In this document: positions 9,507 to 17,319 of the stretch, one piece after another
Numbering within the stretch: the stretch's first letter is position 1
How the letters are laid out: each line of letters starts with the position of its first letter
Source: Desulforamulus aeronauticus DSM 10349
GTDB lineage: Bacteria; Bacillota; Desulfotomaculia; Desulfotomaculales; Desulfotomaculaceae
Length of the DNA stretch: 64,000 nt
Assembly (NCBI RefSeq): GCF_900142375.1
Contig: NZ_FRAR01000004.1
Span: forward strand, 1-64,000
Direction of reading: 5' to 3'
Program-made: the position numbers and the translations under genes
Notes under the pieces: generated by a model
Told to the model about the DNA's origin: nothing
Databases searched by the model: none
What the model saw: only the letters and a program-made list of their open reading frames with translations

Positions 9507-9589
9507 TAAAAAAAGCCCACAAACAGATAAACGTAACAGATTATCTGTTGCAGGCTTCATTGCCATTAGTTCAGCACATCATTGTGCTG
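9507..9589 (-). promoter_or_regulatory. ANTAR-type dual-hexaloop antiterminator/terminator, gltBD leader
   Basis: Read on the minus strand. P1 is CAGCAC[AATGAT]GTGCTG (9589-9572). Seven bases later P2 is GGC[AATGAA]GCC (9564-9553). Both loops are six bases with A at position 1 and G at position 4, the signature bound by ANTAR domains. The 3' arm of P2 is the first part of a long terminator stem (AGCC.GCAACAGATAA with TTATCTGTT.GTGGGCT) ending in seven T. Binding of an ANTAR dimer to P1-P2 should block the terminator and allow gltB transcription. A TATAAT (about 9608) lies just upstream of P1. Confidence 0.8.
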
Positions 9590-9670
9590 TTTGATTTATT
9601 TTTAATTATATAGAGCAGAATAGCAAAAAGCTATACCCCTTTTAAATGAATTATGTATACTAAACAGCAT

Positions 9671-9704
9671 AAAAAAGCAAACTCGCCCGTTAGAACGAGT
9701 TTGC
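9671..9704 (-). terminator. glnA terminator
   Basis: Minus-strand GCAAACTCG and CGAGTTTGC arms with a 10-base loop, followed by TTTTTT. It lies about 57 bases past the glnA stop and isolates gltB from glnA. Confidence 0.8.
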
Positions 9705-9760
9705 AAATTGTAGGTAAAATCTACGCCGACAATCTGGCAATGCCAACGCTACGCTCTCTT

Positions 9761-11095
9761 TTAATACAAGGTGAGGTATTTCTTGACTTCCCAATCGTGC
9801 ACCGCGGTTCTAAAATCATCCCACTCTGCCTGCTTGCCAGCTACCAAATTTTTTAAGATATGATCGCCCAGCACCGAGGAGATAACAGGGTTAGCTTGCA
9901 GTTCCAGGATAGCTTCCTGCAGGCTGGCGGGTAGACTGGCGATCCCTGCCAAGTCCCGATCATCTGCAGACATATGATAAATATTGCGTTCAGTAACTTC
10001 CGGCGGGGCAATTTTATTCTTAATACCATCCAGGCCAGCCTTCAAGGCTGCTGCAATGGCCAGGTAGGGGTTACAGGATGGGTCGGGGTTGCGTAATTCC
10101 ACCCGGGTGGACAACCCACGTTTAGCTGGAATGCGAATCAACGAGCTGCGGTTGGCTAAGGACCAAGCTACATAACAAGGAGCTTCATAACCGGGCACTA
10201 GGCGTTTGTAAGAGTTGACGTTAGGGTTGGTCAAGGCTGCAAAGGAACGGGCATGTTTAACCAAACCTCCAATGTAGTATTTGGCAGTTTCACTAAGTTG
10301 GTCTGGAGTGCTGGGGTCATAGAAGGCATTTTCACCAGCCAAAGTAAATAAAGACTGATTCATATGCATACCAGAACCGTTAATGCCAAAGATCGGTTTG
10401 GGCATAAAGCTGGCATGTAAGCCGTGCCGCTGGGCAATGGTGCGTACAACAAATTTAAAGGTCATAATTTTATCGGCCACATCCAGAGCATCGGAATACT
10501 TGAAGTCAATCTCGTGTTGACCGGGGGCCACTTCATGGTGGGAAGCTTCAATTTCAAAACCCATTTCCTCCAACGTAAGCACCATAAAACGTCGGGCATT
10601 TTCGCCCATATCAATAGGTGTCATATCAAAGTAGCCAGCTTGGTCATGGGTTTCCGTGGTGGGACGCCCTTCTTTATCAATATGGAAGAGGAAAAATTCG
10701 CATTCTGGACCTACATTCATGGTATAGCCCATTTCCTTGGCCTCCGCTAAAACCTTTTTTAAGGCATAACGGGGATCGCCCTGAAAGGGCGTGCCATCGG
10801 GATTATAAATATCACAAATCAGACGGGCCACAGCCCCTTCTCTGGGACGCCAGGGAAATACCACGAAGCTGGCAGGGTCTGGTTGCAGGTACATATCCGA
10901 TTCTTCAATGCGAGTGAAGCCATGAATTGATGAACCATCAAACATCATTTCTCCATCCAGGGCTTTGCCCAGTTGCTCTACGGTAATAGCTACGTTTTTT
11001 AGAACACCAAAAATGTCCGTAAATTGCAGACGAACAAATTTTACACCCGACTCCCTGGCTTTTTCTAAAACTTCTTGCTTCCTTGCAGTATCCAT
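9761..11095 (-). CDS. glnA: Glutamine synthetase, type I
   Basis: 444 residues, the size of GSI-alpha enzymes of Firmicutes. It makes glutamine from glutamate, ammonium and ATP. The beta-grasp N-terminus ([15 protein letters not shown]), the [10 protein letters not shown] latch, the metal ligand region GPECEFFLF, the ammonium/glutamate segment [13 protein letters not shown], the ATP and phosphate loop around NRSSLIRIP, and [16 protein letters not shown] are all present. The C-terminal Tyr of the adenylylation site of GSI-beta is not evident, consistent with feedback rather than covalent control. It sits between gltB and the ANTAR regulator and has its own attenuator at 11141-11216. AAAGGTGGA precedes ATG. 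Confidence 0.97.
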   Translation of the reverse strand: MDTARKQEVLEKARESGVKFVRLQFTDIFGVLKNVAITVEQLGKALDGEMMFDGSSIHGFTRIEESDMYLQPDPASFVVFPWRPREGAVARLICDIYNPDGTPFQGDPRYALKKVLAEAKEMGYTMNVGPECEFFLFHIDKEGRPTTETHDQAGYFDMTPIDMGENARRFMVLTLEEMGFEIEASHHEVAPGQHEIDFKYSDALDVADKIMTFKFVVRTIAQRHGLHASFMPKPIFGINGSGMHMNQSLFTLAGENAFYDPSTPDQLSETAKYYIGGLVKHARSFAALTNPNVNSYKRLVPGYEAPCYVAWSLANRSSLIRIPAKRGLSTRVELRNPDPSCNPYLAIAAALKAGLDGIKNKIAPPEVTERNIYHMSADDRDLAGIASLPASLQEAILELQANPVISSVLGDHILKNLVAGKQAEWDDFRTAVHDWEVKKYLTLY

Positions 11096-11136
11096 GTTTA
11101 TCCACCTTTCTCTTTACTAAATTTAATCGGAAAATA

Positions 11137-11216
11137 ACAAGCGCCTTTTATGAAAGGAAAACATTCCATTCCTTTCATAAAAGGCGCCATTGCCCCTAGC
11201 AGTACAGCATCGTACC
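11137..11216 (-). promoter_or_regulatory. ANTAR-type attenuator, glnA leader
   Basis: Minus strand: P1 GGTAC[GATGCT]GTACT (11216-11201), then within a few bases P2 GGGGC[AATGGC]GCCTTTT (11197-11180). P2 loop has A1 and G4. P1 loop has G4 but G instead of A at position 1. The P2 3' arm is shared with a terminator of 18-bp arms (GCGCCTTTTATGAAAGGA with TCCTTTCATAAAAGGCGC, 11141-11187) followed by TTGTTATTTT. No strong promoter was found between this leader and the regulator stop at 11242, so readthrough from the regulator is possible. Confidence 0.75.
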
Positions 11217-11241
11217 TAATTATGCAGGTGTCAGGTCTAGG

Positions 11242-11826
11242 TTAAACATCTTGCATAGCATGCGCCATAAGAATTGCTTCTGCCACCGCACGCATCGACA
11301 TGCGTTTATTCATGCTCTGTTTCTGAATTCGACGAAAAGCCTCTTCTTCATTCAAATGACTGGTTTTCATTAAAATGCCTTTGGCTTTTTCTACTAATTT
11401 CCTGGTCTCAATGTTGTGCTTGAGTTCCTTAATCTGCTTTTCCAGCTTAATAATTTCTTGGTAATTACCTAATGCCAGTTCCACGGCAGGCAGCAAGTGG
11501 TACTCTTCCAGGGGTTTAACCAAAATGCTTGATACTCGGGCCTCCTTCGCCTTGATTAGCAATTCCTGCTGCAGATAATCCGTCGTGATAATAATCGGCC
11601 CAATTTTATCCTCATACATAATACGAGCTACCTCAAGACCGCCTAGCCCAGGGATTTTGTCATGAATGATTAACAAGTCAGGCTCCCGGGTTCGCGCCAG
11701 TTTTAAAGCAGCGGGACCGTCACAGACTTCCCCCACTACCATAAAATCTAATTTGGTTAACAAAGATTTTAGGTGCTTTAAAGAAGCATAGTCTGTATCG
11801 ACAATCAAAATTCGCGCATTCGCCAC
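11242..11826 (-). CDS. ANTAR-domain response regulator, RNA-binding antiterminator
   Basis: 194 residues. REC domain at 1-120 with acidic pocket VDTD (9-12), phosphoacceptor Asp56 in LIIHDKIPG, and the conserved Lys in ILVKPL (about 104). A coiled-coil linker (EIIKLEKQIKELKHNIE) leads to a C-terminal ANTAR three-helix domain (LVEKAKGILMKTSHLNEEEAFRRIQKQSMNKRMSMRAVAEAIL). This is the EutV/NasR-like design in which a dimer binds paired hexaloop RNA hairpins. No histidine kinase gene lies next to it. Its own leader and those of amtB, glnA and gltB contain the expected RNA target, so it is probably the regulator of the whole nitrogen block and autoregulated. The signal it senses is unknown. Confidence 0.92.
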   Translation of the reverse strand: MANARILIVDTDYASLKHLKSLLTKLDFMVVGEVCDGPAALKLARTREPDLLIIHDKIPGLGGLEVARIMYEDKIGPIIITTDYLQQELLIKAKEARVSSILVKPLEEYHLLPAVELALGNYQEIIKLEKQIKELKHNIETRKLVEKAKGILMKTSHLNEEEAFRRIQKQSMNKRMSMRAVAEAILMAHAMQDV

Positions 11827-11847
11827 TGAAAGTCACCTCGCAAACGC

Positions 11848-11915
11848 AAAAAGCCCAGACAGATAAACATCTGTTCTGGGCGACATTGCCACAATAGGAC
11901 ACAGCGCTGTGTCCT
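11848..11915 (-). promoter_or_regulatory. ANTAR-type attenuator in the leader of the ANTAR gene itself
   Basis: Minus strand: P1 AGGACAC[AGCGCT]GTGTCCT (11915-11896), five-base linker, P2 GGC[AATGTC]GCC (11890-11879). Both loops have A1 and G4. P2 overlaps terminator stem GCCCAGAACAGATG with CATCTGT.CTGGGC type arms (11851-11881) and a TTTTT run. It indicates autoregulation by antitermination. Confidence 0.8.
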
Positions 11916-11932
11916 GCTATTTACTTGCTTTT

Positions 11933-11961
11933 ATTATAGGCAGTGCATCTTAGCTAGTCAA
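11933..11961 (-). promoter_or_regulatory. Sigma-A promoter of ANTAR regulator gene
   Basis: Minus-strand TTGACT (11961-11956) and TATAAT (11938-11933) separated by 17 bases, about 18 bases before the P1 hairpin. Confidence 0.8.
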
Positions 11962-12011
11962 TAGATTTCCTTATTGTATACATAACACTTTTTCTGTTCT
12001 CCATAGGGAAT

Positions 12012-12350
12012 TTAAACAGCATCCTCCCCCTGCTCGCCTGTTCTGATACGAACAACATTACTTACCGGGTAAATAAAGATTTTTCCATCCCCAATTTCTC
12101 CGCTATAGGCAGCTTCCCGGATGGCTTTTATGCATTGATCCACCCATTGTTCTCTGACAATAACCTCTACCTTCACTTTGGGTAACAGGTTAATACTATA
12201 CTCAGCTCCTCGGTATACTTCAGTGCGACCCTTTTGGTGGCCGCAACCGATAACCTGGGAAACAGTCATGCCATGAATACCAAGTTTATTCAGGGCATCC
12301 TTTACTTCTTCTAATTTACCGGGACGGATAACCGCTTCTATTTTGTTCAT
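12012..12350 (-). CDS. glnK: Nitrogen regulatory protein P-II (GlnK/GlnB)
   Basis: 112 residues, canonical size. P-II trimers sense 2-oxoglutarate, ATP/ADP and, in many bacteria, are modified on the T-loop. The T-loop RTEVYRGAEYSINLLPKVKVE is intact with Tyr51 at the uridylylation position. The B-loop/C-terminal signature GEIGDGKIFIYPV is also present. It is 11 bases downstream of amtB and cotranscribed with it, so by linkage it is a GlnK that would dock onto AmtB and shut the channel when nitrogen is plentiful. It is within the ANTAR-controlled amtB unit. Confidence 0.95.
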   Translation of the reverse strand: MNKIEAVIRPGKLEEVKDALNKLGIHGMTVSQVIGCGHQKGRTEVYRGAEYSINLLPKVKVEVIVREQWVDQCIKAIREAAYSGEIGDGKIFIYPVSNVVRIRTGEQGEDAV

Positions 12351-12361
12351 ATTCTTTCCTC

Positions 12362-13738
12362 CTAAACAGTTTTGACCAGTGTCTTAGGGGCCTCGATGGA
12401 AACCTTTGTTTCTTTGGCAAAGGAGCCGATAAAATCATCAGTATAGGCATAAGCATTTTCCCCGTGTACCGAGATATCAAGACCCATTATTTCGTCATCT
12501 GCAGAGACTCTTAGGCTCATGAAAGTACTGATTACCTTTAAAATGATGAAAGTAGCTAACGTAGCAAAGAGGATAGTCGCACCAACTCCGATTAGTTGAT
12601 TTACCAGTAGGCTGGAGTTGCCATAGAACAGTCCGTCAGCACCGGCTGGGTTGACAGATGTACTGGCAAATAGCCCGGTAGCAATAGCTCCAAAGGCTCC
12701 CCCTACCCCGTGAATTCCGAAAGCATCTAGGGAATCATCGTAACCTAATTTTGTTTTAGCCACGGCCACTGCAAAATAACAAAGGGGGCTAACCAATAAG
12801 CCAATGATCAGGGCAGGCATGGCAGATACAAAACCGGCTGCTGGAGTAATGGCCACTAAGCCTGCTATCACACCGGAAATACAACCCAAAACGGTTGGTT
12901 TACCGTGGCTGAACCATTCCGTAAGGACCCAGGCTAAACCTCCGGCAGCGGCCGCAATGTGGGTTACTGCAAAGGCACTGGCTGCCAGACCGTTAGCGGC
13001 TAAGGTACTACCTGCATTAAAGCCAAACCAGCCAAACCAAAGCAGCGCTGCCCCTAAAACAGTCATCGGTAGGTTATGAGGAAGCATCGGTTCACTGCCA
13101 TAGCCTTTTCTTTTACCAATTGCCAGGGCTGCCACCAGGCCAGTCACACCGGAACTAATGTGTACAACGGTACCTCCGGCGAAGTCTAAGGCACCAAGTT
13201 TCATGAGCCAACCACCACCCCAAACCCAGTGAGCGAGGGGAGCATACACCAGAGAGGACCAAATAACAATAAAGAGTAAGAAAGCTGAAAACCGCATTCT
13301 TTCTGCAATGGAACCAGTAATGATGGCAACTGTAATGAGGGCAAACATTAATTGGAAAACCATAAAAAGTAGATGGGGAATTGTGCCACCGGCGGGTTCT
13401 TGCCCTACGCCTTGGAGAAAGAGGTAATCCAGACCACCGATGAAGTCATTGGTATTGGGACTAAAGGCCAGGGTATAACCATATAAGACCCAGATGATTG
13501 ATACAACACTCATCACGATAAAACTTAGCATAATGGTACTAAGTACATTTTTCTTGCGAACCATCCCACCATAAAATAACGCTAATCCGGGTGTCATAAT
13601 CATAACCATGGCTGCGCAAATCAAGATAAAGGATGTATCCCCGGTATCAATGGTGGAAGTCTCCCCGGCAAAGGCTCTACCAGGAAGCAGTAACATCGTA
13701 AGCAGTACTGTAAGGTACGATAGTAGTTTACTTTTCAT
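12362..13738 (-). CDS. amtB: Ammonium transporter
   Basis: 458 residues with an N-terminal signal peptide (about 1-24, cleaving after AFA) and eleven membrane segments. Family hallmarks are GGMVRKKNVLSTIM, the Asp in GALDFAGGTVVHISSG (functional Asp160/His168 pair of AmtB), and the second pore His in FGIHGVGGAFGAIATG. It conducts ammonium into the cell. A 45-residue cytoplasmic tail follows the last helix. It heads the amtB-glnK operon, has a clear promoter at 13974-14002 and a long leader with one certain and one probable ANTAR-type attenuator. GGGGAGGAATTC is the ribosome binding site. Confidence 0.96.
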   Translation of the reverse strand: MKSKLLSYLTVLLTMLLLPGRAFAGETSTIDTGDTSFILICAAMVMIMTPGLALFYGGMVRKKNVLSTIMLSFIVMSVVSIIWVLYGYTLAFSPNTNDFIGGLDYLFLQGVGQEPAGGTIPHLLFMVFQLMFALITVAIITGSIAERMRFSAFLLFIVIWSSLVYAPLAHWVWGGGWLMKLGALDFAGGTVVHISSGVTGLVAALAIGKRKGYGSEPMLPHNLPMTVLGAALLWFGWFGFNAGSTLAANGLAASAFAVTHIAAAAGGLAWVLTEWFSHGKPTVLGCISGVIAGLVAITPAAGFVSAMPALIIGLLVSPLCYFAVAVAKTKLGYDDSLDAFGIHGVGGAFGAIATGLFASTSVNPAGADGLFYGNSSLLVNQLIGVGATILFATLATFIILKVISTFMSLRVSADDEIMGLDISVHGENAYAYTDDFIGSFAKETKVSIEAPKTLVKTV

Positions 13739-13808
13739 ATGAATTCCTCCCCAAATTAATTATGGTGAAGTCAACTGGGGGTACCCTACCAGAAGGCTTC
13801 TCGAAGAC

Positions 13809-13879
13809 AAAGGTGCTGGGAACAAGAGAATGTTTGCTCCCTTGTTTCCAGCACCTTTGCCTAAAAGCACATCATTGTG
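13809..13879 (-). promoter_or_regulatory. Possible second ANTAR-type attenuator in amtB leader
   Basis: Minus strand: CAC[AATGAT]GTG (13879-13868), six-base linker, GGC[AAAGGT]GCT (13861-13850), then a strong stem AAAGGTGCTGG with CCAGCACCTTT (13859-13810). Both loops fit A1/G4. The first is the same CAC-loop-GTG core as gltB P1. The terminator is followed only by TTTGTCTTC, a poor U tract, so this unit may be a relic or a pausing element. Confidence 0.5.
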
Positions 13880-13881
13880 AT

Positions 13882-13961
13882 TTTTTAAAAAACAAGGCCT
13901 AAGATTCGTACTACGAACCCTAGGCCTTCGTTGGCTTTTTTTGAGGGACATCTTTGTTCCC
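13882..13961 (-). promoter_or_regulatory. ANTAR-type attenuator, amtB-glnK leader
   Basis: Minus strand: P1 GGGAAC[AAAGAT]GTCCC with one bulged A (13961-13945), nine-base linker, P2 GCC[AACGAA]GGC (13935-13924). Both loops show A1 and G4. The P2 3' arm opens the terminator AAGGCCTA ... TAGGCCTT (13928-13894), followed by GTTTTTT. Confidence 0.78.
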
Positions 13962-13973
13962 TGAGATATTGCT

Positions 13974-14002
13974 ATTATAGTCTCTCCAATAGCAGATGGC
14001 AA
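13974..14002 (-). promoter_or_regulatory. Sigma-A promoter of amtB-glnK
   Basis: Minus-strand TTGCCA (14002-13997) and TATAAT (13979-13974), spacer 17 bases, a few bases ahead of the first hexaloop hairpin. Confidence 0.8.
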
Positions 14003-14060
14003 TACTCGAAACCCAAAAATCCTGTATACATTTAGGTTACATTTAGGTTATAGGGTCCCG

Positions 14061-14864
14061 TCACTCACCCGCTACCATCAGCATTCTATCGTTGACCATC
14101 GATTGGCCGCTGGCCTTTTTGAACATCTCTAGCAGATCGGGAATGCTGGTAGTTTGGCGCTTTTCTCCTTGCAGGTCTAGGATGATGCGACCTTCGTGCA
14201 TCATGATGGTGCGGTTACCCAGGCGAAGGGCATCGGCCATGTTGTGGGTGACCATGAGGGTGGTCAGGTTGTGTTGAGCAACGAGTTTTTCGGTGAGTTC
14301 CAGCACCTTCTGGGCGGTATTGGGGTCGAGGGCCGCGGTATGCTCATCCAATAAGAGGATTTTGGGCGGTACCAGGGTGGCCATTAAGAGGGTTAGGGCC
14401 TGACGTTGGCCCCCGGAGAGTAGGCCCACCCGGGTAGTCAGTCGATTCTCCAAGCCCAGGCCCAATTTACTGAGCTGTTCCCGATAAAAATCTCGATCCT
14501 TGGCTTTAATGCCCCAACAAAGTTTTCGACGCAGGCCCCGTTTCAAGGCCAGCGCTAGATTTTCCTCAATGGTCATGGAGGCGGCGGTGCCCCGCAGGGG
14601 ATCTTGGAAGACCCGCCCGATGAAGGGGGCCCGGTCATGTTCCGGCATCTGCTGTATCTCTTGTTGATCGATCCAGATCCGGCCTTCATCCAGCGGGTAG
14701 ACACCGGCGATGCTATTTAATAAGGTAGATTTGCCTGCACCATTGCCGCCGATAACAGTAACCACTTCTCCGGCCTGCATTTTTAAAGATACACCGGACA
14801 GAGCCAGGCGCTCATTGACACTGCCTGGGTTAAAGGTTTTTTTAATTCCAACGAGCGACAGCAT
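14061..14864 (-). CDS. ABC importer ATPase, TrpZ-like
   Basis: 267 residues. Walker A GGNGAGKSTLL (about 39-49), signature LLSGGQRQALTL (about 147), Walker B ILLLDEHTAAL with His in place of the usual Pro of DEPT, and switch His in MVTHNMADAL. It powers uptake with the permease and lipoprotein encoded just upstream. The start overlaps the permease stop by 23 bases, implying translational coupling. The three-gene set has the organisation and sequence flavour of the TrpXYZ family of predicted tryptophan importers. The substrate is inferred from that family and the T-box leader, and has not been verified here. Confidence 0.88.
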   Translation of the reverse strand: MLSLVGIKKTFNPGSVNERLALSGVSLKMQAGEVVTVIGGNGAGKSTLLNSIAGVYPLDEGRIWIDQQEIQQMPEHDRAPFIGRVFQDPLRGTAASMTIEENLALALKRGLRRKLCWGIKAKDRDFYREQLSKLGLGLENRLTTRVGLLSGGQRQALTLLMATLVPPKILLLDEHTAALDPNTAQKVLELTEKLVAQHNLTTLMVTHNMADALRLGNRTIMMHEGRIILDLQGEKRQTTSIPDLLEMFKKASGQSMVNDRMLMVAGE

Positions 14865-15759
14865 CTTGATTACCCCCTCTTTGCTTTTGGCGGCTTACTA
14901 ATTTTTCCTTAATCAACGGTGAGGACATGGCTACTACCACCAACAGGGCTGTGAAAAGTTTAAGATCCGTGGTGGGTAAGCCCATTTGCATGACCAGGGC
15001 AATGACCGCCCGATAAACCAGCGAACCGGCTACTACTGCCAGCAAGGTTCGGCGCAGGCTACCGTTGCCAAAGATCACCTCACCCACGATAACGGAGGCC
15101 AGCCCCACCACGATCATGCCAATGCCCATCCCCACGTCGCTGAAGCTTTGATACTGAGCTACCAAAGCGCCGGATAGGGCCACCAGGCCGTTACCCAGCG
15201 CTAGGCCCATGATCTTGCTGGTGTCGGTATTGACCCCCAGGCTGCGGATCATTTGCTCATTATCGCCGGTTGCCCGCAGGGCTAGCCCCACCTCAGTTTG
15301 TAAGAAGAAGTAGATTAAGGCTGAGGTTAGCAGCACGGCCAGTAAACCAAAGGTGGCCACGGCCCATTCCCCTGGAACCCCCATGGCTGCAAAATCGGTG
15401 TAAAGGGTGTCCAGACGCAACAAAGATAGCATAGATTTATTGCCCATAATCCGCAGGTTAACCGAATAGAGGGCGATCATCATTAAGATACCGGATAACA
15501 AGGGGGCAATGCGCAGTTTGGTATTTAATAATCCGGTCAGCAAACCTGCCGCCAAGCCACAAACCAATGCCAGTAGCGTCCCTAGCCAGGGATCATGACC
15601 ATCAAAAATCAGGCGAGCTGCCACCGCCGCTCCCAGGGTAAAGCTGCCATCCACAGTAAGATCGGGAAAATTCAATACCCGGAAGGTGATGTAGACTCCC
15701 AGCACCATGATACCCCACAAGAAACCCTGTTCAATTACACCCAGCCCAATCGCTGTCAT
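14842..15759 (-). CDS. ABC importer permease, TrpY-like
   Basis: About 305 residues and eight to nine membrane helices, of the branched-chain amino acid-type/PF02653-like permease fold (VLGVYITFRVLNFPDLTVDGSFTLGAAVAARLI at the N-terminus; GLALGNGLVALSGALVAQYQ in the centre). A GTG three codons upstream (15768) is possible, but the ATG at 15759 has the GTAGGGTG Shine-Dalgarno at better spacing. It lies 10 bases after the lipoprotein gene and overlaps the ATPase gene. Confidence 0.88.
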   Translation of the reverse strand: MTAIGLGVIEQGFLWGIMVLGVYITFRVLNFPDLTVDGSFTLGAAVAARLIFDGHDPWLGTLLALVCGLAAGLLTGLLNTKLRIAPLLSGILMMIALYSVNLRIMGNKSMLSLLRLDTLYTDFAAMGVPGEWAVATFGLLAVLLTSALIYFFLQTEVGLALRATGDNEQMIRSLGVNTDTSKIMGLALGNGLVALSGALVAQYQSFSDVGMGIGMIVVGLASVIVGEVIFGNGSLRRTLLAVVAGSLVYRAVIALVMQMGLPTTDLKLFTALLVVVAMSSPLIKEKLVSRQKQRGGNQDAVARWN

Positions 15760-15769
15760 ATTTATCACC

Positions 15770-16753
15770 CTACTTAATTACTTTTTTAGCCTTGGCTTTG
15801 AGTTCTTCGGGAATAGTTACACCCATCCGCTCCGCCGCCTGCAGGTTGATAGTAAGCTCAGAACCAACCTGACTTTGAATGGCCATTTCTTGGGGTTTTT
15901 CACCCTTGATAATACGCAGGGCCATTCTCCCGGTGGTGCGCCCCAATTGGTAATAGTCAATACCGACGGTGGCTAAGGCACCCTTTGCTACTGAGTCGCT
16001 TTCACCAGCAATCACCGGCAGTTTGTTTTCTTCAGCCACTTTAAGAACCGCCGCTAAAGAGGAAATCACCATGTTATCGGTAGGTAGATAGATAGCATTC
16101 ACTTTTCCTACCAGGGATTGAGCTGCCTGCATGACCTCGCTACTGGCTGTGACAGTAACCTTTACTAACTGTACGTCTAGCTCAGGAGCTACTCGCTCTG
16201 CTACCTCCACCTGTACCTGGGAATTGATTTCGCTGGCATTATAGATAATACCAATACTTTTCACATTTGGCACAATATCTTTAATCAGTTGTAGTTGATC
16301 CTTGACTGGGTTCATGTCAATGGTGCCGGTAACATTGGTAGCCGGTTTATCCATGCTTTTTACCAATTTGGCACTGACTGGGTCAGTGACCGCTGTAATT
16401 AAAATGGGAATATCTTTAGTTTCGTTGGCCATCATCATGGCCGAAGGTGTGGCAACAGCCAACAACAAATCATTTTTGTCCTGAACTAACTTGCGAGCGA
16501 TGGTCTGCAGATTCCCTTGATCCCCCTGCGCATTTTGATAATCCACCACTAGCTTGTCACCCTCCGCGTAGCCTTGCTCTTTCAGGAGATCTAAAAAGCC
16601 CTGTCTGGCAGCATCTAAAGACGGGTGCTCGACAATTTGTATAATCCCCAATTTTACCTTCTCATTCGCTTGGTCTTGAGGTGCTTCGCTAGCCCCGCAA
16701 CCAGTTAACCCAAGAACCATCATCAACATGACAGATAGTAGTATTTTTTTCAT
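15770..16753 (-). CDS. ABC importer substrate-binding lipoprotein, TrpX-like
   Basis: About 327 residues from ATG at 16753, chosen because GGAGGTACTAAAA is ideally placed and the signal peptide begins there. An upstream frame-open ATG (16840) lies inside the T-box terminator and is not used. The lipobox is LTGCG, so Cys is lipidated. The mature protein is the PF04392 type two-lobed binder: VKLGIIQIVEHPSLDAARQGF, LLLAVATPSAMMMA, VKSIGIIYNASEINS, VGIDYYQLGRTTGRMA. It is the first gene of a three-gene importer operon. Confidence 0.9.
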   Translation of the reverse strand: MKKILLSVMLMMVLGLTGCGASEAPQDQANEKVKLGIIQIVEHPSLDAARQGFLDLLKEQGYAEGDKLVVDYQNAQGDQGNLQTIARKLVQDKNDLLLAVATPSAMMMANETKDIPILITAVTDPVSAKLVKSMDKPATNVTGTIDMNPVKDQLQLIKDIVPNVKSIGIIYNASEINSQVQVEVAERVAPELDVQLVKVTVTASSEVMQAAQSLVGKVNAIYLPTDNMVISSLAAVLKVAEENKLPVIAGESDSVAKGALATVGIDYYQLGRTTGRMALRIIKGEKPQEMAIQSQVGSELTINLQAAERMGVTIPEELKAKAKKVIK

Positions 16754-16842
16754 TTTTAGTACCTCCAAAAAATTATTTTTGTTTTTCCTCAAATCCCTAG
16801 CTAACAACTCAAAGAAGATAAAACCCTCCCTTCGGGCCAAAA

Positions 16843-16960
16843 AATAAAAAACTCTTCATCCCTAGACAAGGGACGAAGAGTTATCTCCGCGGTACCACCC
16901 AAATTGGCTAACAAGCCCAGCTCAAAAGTACGGGATGGCACTCCCCCGGTAAATAAAAAA
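16843..16960 (-). promoter_or_regulatory. Second, truncated T-box unit (antiterminator plus terminator)
   Basis: Minus-strand GGGTGGTACCGCG (16900-16888) is the T-box core. Its terminator is AACTCTTCGTCCC with GGGATGAAGAGTT (16882-16849) followed by TTTTTTATTTTTT. Between it and the previous terminator only about 55 bases remain, enough for a stem III-like hairpin (GGGCTTGTTAGCC) but not for a Stem I with specifier loop. Confidence 0.85.
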
Positions 16961-17230
16961 CACTTCATCCTCTAAGGGACGAAATGTTTGATTTCGCTGT
17001 ACCACCCTACTTGTGTAGTCGCTTTTACCGGTACGGGATTTGCATCCGATACCTCCTCCCTTTTAACGGCAGGACCCCGGCTGCACCTACTTCAATCTTT
17101 CACTGCAGCAACTCCGGAGGGAACTTCAATCAGCCATACCATAAAGAAGCTCTCAGTCGCGACTTCTTCTCCCTGGAAGGTTGGGAATGATCTACTTTCC
17201 TCCATCAATGTCGATGGTGTATGATGTTAT
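16951..17230 (-). promoter_or_regulatory. Complete T-box leader of the TrpXYZ-like operon
   Basis: Minus-strand AGGGTGGTACAGCG (17008-16995) is the T-box, with A in place of the second C of the usual ACCGCG. It is followed by terminator CATTTCGTCCC with GGATGAAGTG (16990-16957) and TTTTTTATTT. Upstream, 17020-17210 contains the Stem I region with GGAAAGTAGA, CTGAGAGCTTC, and TGGTATGGCTG, typical landmarks. I could not fix the specifier codon. UGGU would pair with a tRNA whose discriminator is A, or G by wobble. Confidence 0.8.
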
Positions 17231-17319
17231 TTAATAAATTAGCATAAGTCCACTGCTAAGTCAATCATTAAATATTTTGGTAAAGGTAGGTTTCAACATT
17301 TTTTAGGGAGATTTGCTCC

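Noticed and set aside
16753-16840. Longer N-terminus for the TrpX-like protein
   Set aside because: It would translate the T-box terminator; the lipoprotein signal and RBS place the start at 16753.
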